From: Candidatus Bathyarchaeota archaeon RBG_16_48_13
GTDB lineage: Archaea; Thermoproteota; Bathyarchaeia; RBG-16-48-13
NCBI GenBank assembly: GCA_001775995.1
Contig: MEZH01000013.1
Coordinates: 1 to 37,654 of the forward strand
Direction: 5' to 3'
DNA length: 37,654 bases
Shown: positions 16,320-24,876 of the stretch, piece after piece
How positions within the stretch are numbered: position 1 is the stretch's first letter
Layout: every line of letters begins with the position of its first letter
Position numbers and translations under genes: made by a program
The notes under the pieces: model-generated
The model's input: only the letters and a program-made list of their open reading frames with translations
What the model was told of the DNA's origin: nothing
The model's database searches: none

Positions 16320-17161
16320 CACCTATGGGCCCCTCCGATAAGGTTGATGTCTTCATCCGCGTACTTCTGCATCAGCCACTTTGCTGCCTTTCCGGCATCA
16401 GGGTCCATGAAGACCTCGCGTTTGCGCTTGACCTCAGGAGTGTAATCGATCTTGGAAACCCATGTGGGTGATCCCTTCAGCCCTACACAGTTTGGGTTGA
16501 GCTTCAAGATTTCGTTGGTAACAATCTCAATAGGCTTCTCTGCTTTAGCTCTGATTTTGTAGATCAGTCTCACAGGCCTCGGTTCCCTGCTCTTCATCGC
16601 CACTCCTAGAACAGCTGGCAGAGGGAGATCGTAAATGGTCTTCTCATCCTCAAGCCACCTTTCGACAGCTATGAATCCGTTTTCTTTGATCTCGACGCTT
16701 CTCACGTAATAGAGGTATGGGAGGTCTAGCCATGAAGCAGTCTGCGCGGCTATGTGCGCGGTGGAGCTGTCAATCGTCTCCTGGCCGAAGATCACAAGAT
16801 CTAACTTGCCGCGCTGATTGGAGATCCTCTTTACGGCGTGAGCAAGGACGTAGCTCGTTGCCAGTGTATCAGCACCACCGTATATTCTGTCAGACACTAG
16901 AATTGCGCTATCTACCCCCATACCCAAGACCTGCTCCAGTCCCTCAATCGCTGAAGGAGGAGCCATGCTTAACGCATTCACTTCACCGCCATATCGATCC
17001 CTCAGATCTAGGGCAAACTCCACGGCGTCTAGGTCGTGAGGATTAACGATGCTGGGGACGCCCTCCCTTATCAATGCCCCCGTCTTGGGGTCAAATCTGA
17101 CATTCGAAGTATTGGGAACCCACTTGATGCCCACGAGGATCTGCAAACCCAACCTCTTCAT
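16319..17161 (-). CDS. etfB: Electron transfer flavoprotein beta subunit
   Basis: I start at ATG 17161 (MKRLGLQILVGIKWVPNT), preceded by GAGAAAGGGG, giving 280 residues; the TTG at 17176 overlapping the fixX stop is the alternative. Family hallmarks are the N-terminal IKWVPNT, NPHDLDAVEFALDLRD, the VLGMGVDSAILVSD and DTLATSYVLAHAV segments, and DLVIFGQETIDSSTAHIA. It pairs with EtfA, and in EtfABCX systems binds the second flavin and the pyridine nucleotide. Whether this enzyme bifurcates electrons cannot be decided from sequence reading alone. Confidence 0.95.
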   Translation of the reverse strand: MKRLGLQILVGIKWVPNTSNVRFDPKTGALIREGVPSIVNPHDLDAVEFALDLRDRYGGEVNALSMAPPSAIEGLEQVLGMGVDSAILVSDRIYGGADTLATSYVLAHAVKRISNQRGKLDLVIFGQETIDSSTAHIAAQTASWLDLPYLYYVRSVEIKENGFIAVERWLEDEKTIYDLPLPAVLGVAMKSREPRPVRLIYKIRAKAEKPIEIVTNEILKLNPNCVGLKGSPTWVSKIDYTPEVKRKREVFMDPDAGKAAKWLMQKYADEDINLIGGAHR

Positions 17162-17172
17162 ATGCCCCTTTC

Positions 17173-17475
17173 TCAAGTGAATCTGTATTGAATACCCTTA
17201 CCGCTTCTTGGATAGTTCCAGCTGATTGCATTTTGTGGGCAGACAATCCTGCATGTCCCGCACTCCAGACAACCTGAATAGCTGAACAGGACTTTTCCAC
17301 CTAGTAGATCGTAGCATTTGGCTGGACAGAGATCTATGCAAGGTTTGGTTTCGCAACCGATGCAACGATCAAAATTCACCGATATGTGCGGTGTCTCCTC
17401 CACGTCATAAAGGTCGACCTTCAGAATGTCGTCCACGTTGACGGGCTTTTTCGTGAGGTCATCCTTTTGGGTCAT
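17173..17475 (-). CDS. fixX: FixX-type ferredoxin-like protein
   Basis: The start is ATG 17475, overlapping the fixC stop by four bases (ATGA), not the track's 17562. The protein has 100 residues. Two cysteine groups are visible: CIGCETKPCIDLCPAKC and CLECGTCRIVCP; the second is a classic 4Fe-4S motif and the first is the conserved KPC...CP element of FixX. It passes electrons from EtfAB/FixC to quinone in ETF-quinone oxidoreductase complexes. It is coupled to fixC and etfB on both sides. Confidence 0.93.
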   Translation of the reverse strand: MTQKDDLTKKPVNVDDILKVDLYDVEETPHISVNFDRCIGCETKPCIDLCPAKCYDLLGGKVLFSYSGCLECGTCRIVCPQNAISWNYPRSGKGIQYRFT

Positions 17476-18785
17476 AATGTTCTCCCGATCTTGTACATGT
17501 CTTTGATCGCCGTCCAAGCGTCTGGGCCTACATCCTTCTGGGCGCCTCTGAGCGCTTTCCAAATGGTTGGACTTTCGAGTCCGATGTTGAATATTCTCCC
17601 CAAACCACTGTTAACCAGCCTTGGATATTGATCAAAGAAGTGAGGGTTGCGTCTGATGTATTCCAGTCCATTGTGTTTCCTTAACTCTCTGCCGATGAAT
17701 GATTCTTCCACCCGCCGACCGTATGCTGAGAGCATTTCGGACGTGAAGTCACCTTCTGCATGTGCCTTTGTGAAGGTTTCAGCCGCAAGGTAGCCCGAGT
17801 AGGCCGCCAAGTCCACACCCCGAATGGTCATGCCATTATTGAGAAGGACCCCAGCAGCATCGCCGACTACCAACAGCCCAGCGCCGCTCAATCTTCTGGG
17901 CATGAATCCACGCCAATATTCGGGTACCAGTTTTGCAGAGTATTCCAGCAGTTCCCCATCCCTCCACAGATGCTTGAGTTTAGGGTGAAGTCTAAAGTCC
18001 TCAAGAAGTCTGGAAATATGCCCGTTAGTTCTCTTGACGGCGTGAGAAAGAAACAGAACAAGACCAATGCTGACGCTGTCCCTGTTGGTGTAGACGAATG
18101 CACCTCCAGGTATATATCTGGTAACGCTACCAAGAAGAATCCATGCCATGCCCTCATCTTCCAGGCCAAACCTCTGGTTGACTCGCTCCGCGTCGAGCTT
18201 GATCGTCTCCTTCAATCCTATCGCGAGATCCTCTTGGCGTGGGACGTTCATTTGCCAAGCGCCTTCAAGAAGAAGCCTGTTAACGCCCTCGGCGTCGATG
18301 ACAGTGTCGGCGTAAACGGTGTCAGGTCCGGCCTGAACGCCTATCACCTTTTCTTTTTCGACTACCAGCCTGTCCACCCTCACCTCAGTCGCCACCAAAG
18401 CGCCGGCTTCTTCCGCTTTAGCCCTCATCCAGTTGACAAGTTCAGGCAGATACGTCGTGAAACTCTTGGATTCTCCGCCCCTGTATTCGATCGAGGTGAG
18501 TCCTTCATCAGAGACGAAGCTGAGTCTTTCAGCCTTTACCCATCGATGCACGGGGGCATCCTTCCTCAGCGATGGAAAGATTGCCTCCAGCGGTTCTGAA
18601 TAAACGCGGCCACCATACATGTTCTTGGTGCCAGCTCTTCGGCCCCGATCTATCATCAGCACCTTGAAACCCTTGCGAGCCAAGGTGAATGACGCCGAGG
18701 ATCCGGCAGGCCCAGCCCCAACGACGATTGCGTCGAACCTGTTGGTTGAAGGACTCGCGTTGGGGGTTGAGTGTTCGGTTGACAT
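17472..18785 (-). CDS. fixC: FixC / EtfC, ETF-quinone oxidoreductase flavoprotein
   Basis: The protein has 437 residues. The FAD dinucleotide fold is at the N-terminus (DAIVVGAGPAGSSASFTLAR, then FKVLMIDRG), with the second FAD motif LLVVGDAAGVLLNNG near residue 305. The geranylgeranyl-reductase/FixC layout is clear, and the FixX, EtfB and EtfA neighbours separate it from lipid reductases. In EtfABCX complexes this subunit delivers electrons to the quinone pool. The ATG at 18785 follows AGGTAA. The gene lies 33 nt after the DUF981-like membrane gene, probably in one transcript. Confidence 0.93.
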   Translation of the reverse strand: MSTEHSTPNASPSTNRFDAIVVGAGPAGSSASFTLARKGFKVLMIDRGRRAGTKNMYGGRVYSEPLEAIFPSLRKDAPVHRWVKAERLSFVSDEGLTSIEYRGGESKSFTTYLPELVNWMRAKAEEAGALVATEVRVDRLVVEKEKVIGVQAGPDTVYADTVIDAEGVNRLLLEGAWQMNVPRQEDLAIGLKETIKLDAERVNQRFGLEDEGMAWILLGSVTRYIPGGAFVYTNRDSVSIGLVLFLSHAVKRTNGHISRLLEDFRLHPKLKHLWRDGELLEYSAKLVPEYWRGFMPRRLSGAGLLVVGDAAGVLLNNGMTIRGVDLAAYSGYLAAETFTKAHAEGDFTSEMLSAYGRRVEESFIGRELRKHNGLEYIRRNPHFFDQYPRLVNSGLGRIFNIGLESPTIWKALRGAQKDVGPDAWTAIKDMYKIGRTL

Positions 18786-18801
18786 TACACGGTTACCTGG
18801 G

Positions 18802-18808
18802 AAAAAAA
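18802..18808 (-). terminator. T7 tract between the DUF981-like gene and fixC
   Basis: On the minus strand CCCCC is followed by TTTTTTT within the 33-nt gap. In archaea a T7 tract can terminate part of the transcripts, so it may lower etf expression relative to the first gene. Confidence 0.35.
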
Positions 18809-18818
18809 GGGGGAGAAG

Positions 18819-19421
18819 TTATGTGGCTGGAGCTGGTGGTTTGAGATGTCCAAATGTGGTATTTGCCCCTAAGTATAGCCAAGCCGCGGCATAGGCTATG
18901 GCGCCAATCGAGAAGAGCAACCTGAGCCATTTATTGTCACTGTGGGTAGCGGGAACCGAGAGAAACGTTGCTGCGGCCACCGACAAGTAGGCCAGAGCAC
19001 TCTTCAATGGGTCTGAGGTCATTCCATAGGCAAGAATTGAATATGCATCGACAACTAGGTAGGCGCCCAGCACGGCAGCGGAGTAAGAGACTGCTTTCAA
19101 CCCTCTATTCCAGAACAGCGCTGCTGAAAATCCCATGAGATTCAGGCCACCAAGGGCAGCGACCCCGCCAAAGAGTATGTTGGGACCTCCGCCTGGCGAA
19201 GTAAAGATCCAATTGAAGAGAATATGTGTGCCACTAAGGAAAAGAAATAGTCCGTTCAATCCAATAGCTATCGCTAGCCCCCTGCTCATGTTGTGTCCAG
19301 ATTCTTCGATGGCGTCGGTGGACGCCCTGTAAGGCAGTTTCCACAGGGCTATCCCTGACAGAATTCCGCTCGCTGCGATGCTGTACATCATAGTGTCAAG
19401 TAGGTCAAAAGGTGGTGCCAA
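18819..19421 (-). CDS. Six-helix membrane protein, DUF981-like
   Basis: The protein has 200 residues and about six membrane helices, with a TTG start set by a strong GGAGG at proper spacing. Its N-terminal pattern MAPPFDLLDTMMYSIAASGI, the central GGGPNILFGGVAALGGLNLMGF and the overall length resemble archaeal DUF981 membrane proteins, of unknown function. It is the first gene of the etf transcript, directly behind the promoter at about 19470. A role in anchoring or serving the Etf quinone oxidoreductase is an inference from position only. The family assignment is from memory of the pattern. Confidence 0.6.
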   Translation of the reverse strand: MAPPFDLLDTMMYSIAASGILSGIALWKLPYRASTDAIEESGHNMSRGLAIAIGLNGLFLFLSGTHILFNWIFTSPGGGPNILFGGVAALGGLNLMGFSAALFWNRGLKAVSYSAAVLGAYLVVDAYSILAYGMTSDPLKSALAYLSVAAATFLSVPATHSDNKWLRLLFSIGAIAYAAAWLYLGANTTFGHLKPPAPAT

Positions 19422-19463
19422 ATTTTTTATCCTCCAAGTATTCCGCTTACTTAATTGAAGCCA

Positions 19464-19474
19464 CTATATATGTA
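19464..19474 (-). promoter_or_regulatory. TATA box for the DUF981-fixCX-etfBA operon
   Basis: The minus strand reads TACATATATAG about 45 nt before the TTG start, leaving a leader of about 20 nt with the GGAGG site. Confidence 0.65.
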
Positions 19475-19509
19475 TTTTCAATAAATTGTCGCGGATAAAC
19501 GAAAATGAT

Positions 19510-19524
19510 TTTACACATTGTAAA
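19510..19524. promoter_or_regulatory. Operator-like dyad TTTACA-cat-TGTAAA
   Basis: This perfect 15-bp inverted repeat lies about 40 bp upstream of the etf-operon TATA box and after the end of nuoN. The position fits a transcriptional activator or redox regulator; the Lrp/AsnC-type gene at the head of the nuo cluster is a possible binder but this is untested. Confidence 0.45.
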
Positions 19525-19653
19525 TGAGAATGCCTTAAGATCACGAACCCACTGGGGAAATCGTCCATCCATTTGTGGGCAGCGGACCGTATTGAATCAT
19601 GTCATGCGAATTCTTCAAGAGCTTCCAAGCTCAAATTGACGAGTAGTCACTGA

Positions 19654-21090
19654 CTAAAGGATAAGCAATGACGCCAACACTGGGGCTAGTCCTAGGCCCA
19701 GGGCTACAGTTAGCACAGTGGTCAAAACAACAGCTATCACTGCGGGATCTCGGGGGTTCTCCCTCACCTCGTTGCGGTCATCTGTTCCTCGAGTTGATAG
19801 GACGTATCGTATTATCTGCGCGTAGTAACCGACAGACACACCGGTATTGATTACTGCGATCAGGGCAAGCCAGGGGGCTATCTCTATGACTGAAAAGAAG
19901 AGGTACATGAATTTGCTCCAGAAGCCTATTAGAGGGGGCATGCCAATGAGGCTGAACACCAATATGACGATGCAGGATGATAAGATCGGCATTTTTCTCC
20001 ATAAGCCAGCAATGCCATCTAGATCCGTCCCCAGACCTTTCTCGGCCAAATAGGATAAGGCGACAAAAATGCCTGTTGTAGCCAGGGCGTATGTTGCCAG
20101 ATGTAGGGCAATTCCCTGAGCCCCGATGGTCGCGCTGACTCCGCTGCCGCCAGCTGCGAAACCGACCAACATGTATCCTACATGCGCAAGGCTGCTGTAT
20201 CCCATCATTTTTTGAAAGTTTCTCTGAATCAAAGCCGCTACGTTGCCGAATGTCATCGTCACGATTGCGAATGCAGCGAATAGGAAAAGCCAACTGACGC
20301 CCAATTTCGGAGCGAAGGGATAGACTATCCGCAGAAGTGCGGCGATGCCTGACACCTTCACTATGCCCGCAATATAGGAAACCAAGATTGGATTTACGCC
20401 TCCGTATACATCAGGTAGCCAACCGTGGAAAGGGACAATTCCGACTTTGAAGCCGAAAGCTGCAACGATCATTATGATGGCTGTCAATATCGCTTGCATG
20501 TTGGCGGGGGAGGCGGCTTGCACTATCGTGCGTATGTCGGTGGAACCGGTCACGCCGTATAGGATTGCAATCCCAAAAAGCAGGAAGGCAGAGGCGACAA
20601 TGCCCATCAAGGCGTATTTGGCAGCACCTTCGAGAGAAGCCTCATCTTTCTTTATTCCAACGAATGCGTAGGAAGCCACGGAAACCAACGCCCAAGCCGC
20701 CAGAAGAAGAACCAAATCGTTAACTGCTATTATATAGTAAACCCCTACTGTGATAATAAGGATCAGAGAGAAATAGCTGGGAGCGGTCGTCCATTTTGAG
20801 GTATGGGTGAAAGAGGCAAGCGTTACAAAAAGGGCTCCAAGACTGGTAATAGTGAATAGAAAGGCGCCGTAGGCGTCTATCTTCAAGGCCCCATCGTAGA
20901 CGTACGTCGGGGGGTTGCCCAATGTCAGAGACAGCAATCCAATTGAAAGAGCCAGAGCGAGAAGAATCGCGGCTAGACACAACCAACGGCTTATTCTCTT
21001 CTTCAGATAGTATTCAATCGTCGGCGTGGCTAGTCCGATACCTCCGAGCAACAACCCAAGTATATCCAATAGGATTTCAACGGTCAACAA
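19654..21090 (-). CDS. nuoN: Complex I antiporter-like subunit N
   Basis: The protein has 478 residues and about 14 membrane helices. Ion-channel motifs include FKVGIVPFHGWLPDVYGG and AGIVKVSGIAALLRI (lysines of TM7 and TM8) and GMPPLIGFWSKF (TM12 lysine). The helix-5 Glu of most NuoN is not seen: the corresponding stretch is LLAAWALVSVASYAFVG. The gene is last in the nuo operon, beginning 6 nt after nuoL with a TTG start behind AGGA. It moves ions across the membrane, driven by quinone reduction. Confidence 0.95.
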   Translation of the reverse strand: MLTVEILLDILGLLLGGIGLATPTIEYYLKKRISRWLCLAAILLALALSIGLLSLTLGNPPTYVYDGALKIDAYGAFLFTITSLGALFVTLASFTHTSKWTTAPSYFSLILIITVGVYYIIAVNDLVLLLAAWALVSVASYAFVGIKKDEASLEGAAKYALMGIVASAFLLFGIAILYGVTGSTDIRTIVQAASPANMQAILTAIIMIVAAFGFKVGIVPFHGWLPDVYGGVNPILVSYIAGIVKVSGIAALLRIVYPFAPKLGVSWLFLFAAFAIVTMTFGNVAALIQRNFQKMMGYSSLAHVGYMLVGFAAGGSGVSATIGAQGIALHLATYALATTGIFVALSYLAEKGLGTDLDGIAGLWRKMPILSSCIVILVFSLIGMPPLIGFWSKFMYLFFSVIEIAPWLALIAVINTGVSVGYYAQIIRYVLSTRGTDDRNEVRENPRDPAVIAVVLTTVLTVALGLGLAPVLASLLIL

Positions 21091-21096
21091 GTCTTC

Positions 21097-23313
21097 CTAA
21101 ATCACCCCCAACAAGAGCAACAGAAGGAGTGCGTTGAACCCTAGCAAGAGGAGCAGAAGGTAGTCGTTGACCCTGCCTGTCTGAATCCTTCTGAAAGCGT
21201 TTGAAAGAAGGAGCGACGCCTTGGCGACCACAAGGTTATAGCCTTTATCTATGACTGCGGTTTCAAAGGCCTTGAATATGGAATCAGAAGCAAGCACGAA
21301 CGCTCTTGGCATCGCGCGATGATAGCCTCTGTCTATTACGCCTGTTTCAAAATATTTGGAGCCCACCGAAGAAGCCTTGGCTGCAAACCAGGGTATGATT
21401 CTATGATAAACGCGATCCACAACCCCTACATCCACGTATTTGAAAAGTCCATTCGCCAAATTGCTGGCTCCTTGGACAAAGATCTTGTAGTAGATCGAAT
21501 TCAAGTACCACCTATTGTACAGAAAACTCTGAATTCCCCTGGAGACCTTGTTCTTAGCCAATCTTTCGCCTATTTTCAAGTTTGATCCTCGTTTTCCATA
21601 TGTCAGGTAGGCCGTGCCCACGCCCACGGAAACCATGGCCAAGGACGTCCCCGTGAGAAGAGGGTCAAGCTCAACGCCAATGCTGAGGGGTTTCTCGGTC
21701 ATCGCCAACGCGTTCTTTATCAGTGCAGAGGAGATATCGCCTCCAACGAAAATCCAGACTACGCCAATCGCAACGGTCACAATTGCTAGCAATGCGTAGG
21801 GGGCGAGCAGCATTGGGTTTGCCTCATGCAATTCATTTTCCCCGGCCATGTGCTTTACTCTTTCAGAGGGCTGTGTCAGGAAGGTCTTCATTATGAGTCT
21901 GATCGAGTAGAAGGCTGTAAGAGCGATGGTTATCACCATCAACATCAACGGGACGAACAAATTGGTCTGATACACTATCTCTAGAAGATGATCCTTCGTC
22001 CAGAAACCCAGTAGAGGAGGTACTCCTGAGAGGCTTAGCGCCGCGATGAGCATGGTTATGAAGGTGACCTTCATGAACTTCGACAGGCCCCCCATATCGT
22101 CCATGTACCTAGATTCCACCGAGTGGATTACGGCTCCAGCCGCGAGAAACAGCGACGCCTTGAAGATTGCGTGGCTCATCAGGTAATTGAAGGCTGCAAT
22201 GAAGCCGCTGCTGAAATCAGCGATTAGCCCCGAAGCGCCACATGCCATGAAGATCAAGCCCAATTGAGAGGCTGTTGAAAACGCCAAGACCAATTTGAGC
22301 TCTTTCGCCACGATTGCCTGCGTCGCCATCAGGAAAGCTGTGAACGCTCCCAAGTAGACGATGACCGTAAAATAGAGTCTCACGTCGGCGGCAGCGCTGG
22401 GCACGATAAGGTTCAGTTCCCTCGATGCAAGATAGATTATGGGCGTGAATCGAAGCATGAAGAAAATGCCTGCTTTCACCATTGTTGCAGCGTGTATTAA
22501 CGCGCTGACGGACGTTGGGCCGGTCATAGCTGTGACGAGCCATTCGTGAAAAGGAAATTGGGCGCTCTTGGCCATGGCGCCTAGCGTAAAAGCGAACATG
22601 AACGGAAGCAGCATCCCTCTTACCGCCAGTTCCTGACCCCACAGTGCAACATTGCTAGCCATCGCGGGAATGCTTAGCGAATTCGTAAGCATGTAGATCA
22701 CCCCAATGCCGGCAATTAATCCGACATCCCCCAATCTCGTGAAGACGAGGGCTCGAACACCACTGTGGCTCGGTGAGAAGTCCATGGGGATACCCAAGAC
22801 CTTTCTGCCTTCGTCCCCCACCCACTTGTCCTTCTGATCGGTGAACCAATGCCCTATGAGGGCGTAGGAGGCTAAGCCTGTGCCTTCCCATCCAATAAAC
22901 ATCAGAAGTAGATTTCCTGCCATGACTATGAGTAGCATGCTTGCGGTGAAGAAACTGAAAAAAAACCAGTACCGAGTGAGGCCCGCGTCACCTTCCATGT
23001 ATTTGAGGCTGTAGAAGCCTATGAGAAAACACAGCCACGTGACGATAAAGGCCATGAATGCGCCCAAGGAATCGACAAATATCTCAACCTGAACCTGAAG
23101 CGATGGCACCCAAGGAACGGAAAAATGAACTACCCCACTTTCAAGGACCGTCTTCAGCAACAGCGTTGAGGAAAACGCGCTGAGGAATAGCATGCCGACA
23201 GCAACATATCCTCGCCATTTATCCAACTTCAAAACTGACAGAAGAAGTACGATGGCCGCTCCAACATAAGGGGCCGCCCATGTTGCGTTGGCTATTATTC
23301 CGTCTAGTATCAA
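21097..23313 (-). CDS. nuoL: Complex I antiporter-like subunit L, with repeated lateral-helix segment
   Basis: The protein has 738 residues, longer than the common 600-670. Core motifs are present: GWEGTGLASYALIGHW (TM5 Glu), KSAQFPFHEWL, PTSVSALIHAATMVKAG and GVPPLLGFWTKD (Lys-Asp pair on TM12). The C-terminal region before the last helix has three tandem units of exactly 28 residues, each with a VDRVYHR/IDRGYHR/IDKGYN core, where other NuoL proteins usually have one, followed by the standard RRIQTGRVNDY. The start is probably TTG 23313, 10 nt after the nuoM stop. It is the distal pump subunit, whose lateral helix clamps M and N. Confidence 0.96.
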   Translation of the reverse strand: MILDGIIANATWAAPYVGAAIVLLLSVLKLDKWRGYVAVGMLFLSAFSSTLLLKTVLESGVVHFSVPWVPSLQVQVEIFVDSLGAFMAFIVTWLCFLIGFYSLKYMEGDAGLTRYWFFFSFFTASMLLIVMAGNLLLMFIGWEGTGLASYALIGHWFTDQKDKWVGDEGRKVLGIPMDFSPSHSGVRALVFTRLGDVGLIAGIGVIYMLTNSLSIPAMASNVALWGQELAVRGMLLPFMFAFTLGAMAKSAQFPFHEWLVTAMTGPTSVSALIHAATMVKAGIFFMLRFTPIIYLASRELNLIVPSAAADVRLYFTVIVYLGAFTAFLMATQAIVAKELKLVLAFSTASQLGLIFMACGASGLIADFSSGFIAAFNYLMSHAIFKASLFLAAGAVIHSVESRYMDDMGGLSKFMKVTFITMLIAALSLSGVPPLLGFWTKDHLLEIVYQTNLFVPLMLMVITIALTAFYSIRLIMKTFLTQPSERVKHMAGENELHEANPMLLAPYALLAIVTVAIGVVWIFVGGDISSALIKNALAMTEKPLSIGVELDPLLTGTSLAMVSVGVGTAYLTYGKRGSNLKIGERLAKNKVSRGIQSFLYNRWYLNSIYYKIFVQGASNLANGLFKYVDVGVVDRVYHRIIPWFAAKASSVGSKYFETGVIDRGYHRAMPRAFVLASDSIFKAFETAVIDKGYNLVVAKASLLLSNAFRRIQTGRVNDYLLLLLLGFNALLLLLLLGVI
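21190..21441 (-). repeat. Three in-frame 84-bp repeat units in nuoL
   Basis: The units encode residues 625-652, 653-680 and 681-708 of NuoL. They start KYVDVGVVDR, KYFETGVIDR and KAFETAVIDK, with no gaps between them. The DNA has diverged, so the duplication is old and maintained at protein level. Confidence 0.8.
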
Positions 23314-23322
23314 GGAGATCTT

Positions 23323-24876
23323 CTACCTTAGCAAGCTCCTGACAAGATTGGAAAGTGGGTCTATGAAAATCGCCGGCCAAAAGAAGAGCAGTATTCCAAT
23401 TATCGCTATCACTATGATAGGAAACAGGAGGTCTCGTCTTTCCTTCGTGGGTTCATTGGAAATCTCTGGAGAGGGAGGCCCGAAGAAGATGCGTTTGATT
23501 GTGATGAAAGAATATGCCGTTGAGAGCCCTATGGCGACCAGCAGACCTATCACGAGGAGCACGAATGCAGTCGCGCCAATTTCGCTGGCCCGAGCTACTG
23601 CTCCAAAGACTATGAGCACTTCGCTCCAGAGGCCGAGCGAGGGCGGCACGCCAGTTATCTGCATGAACCCAATGAGGGCCAAGGCGGCAGTTACCGGCAA
23701 TCGAACAGCTAGTCCACCCATCTTCCGTATGCTTCTTAACCCGTGAAGCTGAACGATTAGAACACCCGCAACAGAGAAGAGCACAGCCTTTCCGACAGCA
23801 TGTGTTGCGTATTGAAGCATGGCTCCTGAGACACCGAGGGTGTTGAGACTTGAGATTCCCAGGAGCAAGTAGCCCATCTGGGAAATGCTGGAATATGCCA
23901 GCATCCTCTTGAAATCATCTTGAGCAAGCGTCATCAAACCTCCATAGATCATTGTTATCAGCGACAGCACAATCAGATACACCGAGATCGAAGCAAAAAC
24001 GGTCGGAAACAATAGGTAAGCGATCCTCACTAGAGCATAGCCACCAATTCCAATTAGGTTAGGCGAGAGAAGGGCCGAAACAGGGGTTGGAGCCTCAGCG
24101 TGAGCGTAGGGCAACCAAATATGAACGCCGAAGACTGCCATTTTCACCAATAGGCCAACAATCAGAATCAAGGCAACATAGAAAATAATGTTCTGCGGGA
24201 GAAGTTCGCCTATTCCGATGTTGAAGGTCAAGGTTTGCATATTCAGTATGTCAAAAGTCTTTGCGTTAAATCCTACAGTTATCGCTCCAATTAAGAAAAG
24301 CAGAGCACCCACGTGAGTCCAGATCAGATACATCAGCGCAATCCTCTCTCGAGCTCCGTATCCATAAAATGCAATTAGGAGAAAACTGGGGACCAGAGTC
24401 AATTCAAGGAATATGTAGAACTCCGCGAGGTTAGTGGATAGGGCAGTCCCAAGCATGGCTGACGCGAACATGATGTAGAGCATGTAATAGATTCCCCAGG
24501 ACGGTTCGTGTGTGCCCTCTTTCTGCATGTCCTCAAAGCGGTGCTCCATGTAGGGAAAAGAGAAGACAGCCACCATGGTTGTGACTAGGACTATGGAAAA
24601 AGCAATGGGCCCGCTCAGTCCATCCAGCAACATAGAAAAGGAACCCAAAAAGGGCTGACCAAAATATGGGGGGTCTACGACACCTTCGTTGAGTCCTGGG
24701 AAGAACGTGAACCCAACGATAACAATCAGCGGATAGAGCAAGAGCAACGTGCTCAAAGTCGCCACCGTCTTGGCTCGAATTCTCCTTCCGATTACGGGTA
24801 GGAGCACTGAAGCCAAAAAGGGTACCACAACTGAGGTTAGTAGTATAGGTTGGTCCAGTTTCAACATTTTTTTCAC
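23323..24876 (-). CDS. nuoM: Complex I antiporter-like subunit M
   Basis: The protein has 514-517 residues: GTG 24876 overlaps the nuoK stop by four bases, and ATG 24867 is the alternative. About 14 helices are visible. The TM5 Glu (YIFLELTLVPSFLL), TM7 Lys (VKMAVFGVHIWLPYAHAEAP) and TM12 Glu (GVPPSLGLWSEV) are present. The TM8 position that is Lys in E. coli NuoM (K265) reads LLSPNLIGIGGYALVRI, without lysine. Gene order here is K-M-L-N, unlike the bacterial K-L-M-N. Confidence 0.95.
   Translation of the reverse strand: MKKMLKLDQPILLTSVVVPFLASVLLPVIGRRIRAKTVATLSTLLLLYPLIVIVGFTFFPGLNEGVVDPPYFGQPFLGSFSMLLDGLSGPIAFSIVLVTTMVAVFSFPYMEHRFEDMQKEGTHEPSWGIYYMLYIMFASAMLGTALSTNLAEFYIFLELTLVPSFLLIAFYGYGARERIALMYLIWTHVGALLFLIGAITVGFNAKTFDILNMQTLTFNIGIGELLPQNIIFYVALILIVGLLVKMAVFGVHIWLPYAHAEAPTPVSALLSPNLIGIGGYALVRIAYLLFPTVFASISVYLIVLSLITMIYGGLMTLAQDDFKRMLAYSSISQMGYLLLGISSLNTLGVSGAMLQYATHAVGKAVLFSVAGVLIVQLHGLRSIRKMGGLAVRLPVTAALALIGFMQITGVPPSLGLWSEVLIVFGAVARASEIGATAFVLLVIGLLVAIGLSTAYSFITIKRIFFGPPSPEISNEPTKERRDLLFPIIVIAIIGILLFFWPAIFIDPLSNLVRSLLR

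Noticed and set aside
17760-18599. 279-residue plus-strand ORF antisense to fixC
   Set aside because: fixC has strong motifs in the other strand; this long frame is a codon-bias shadow.
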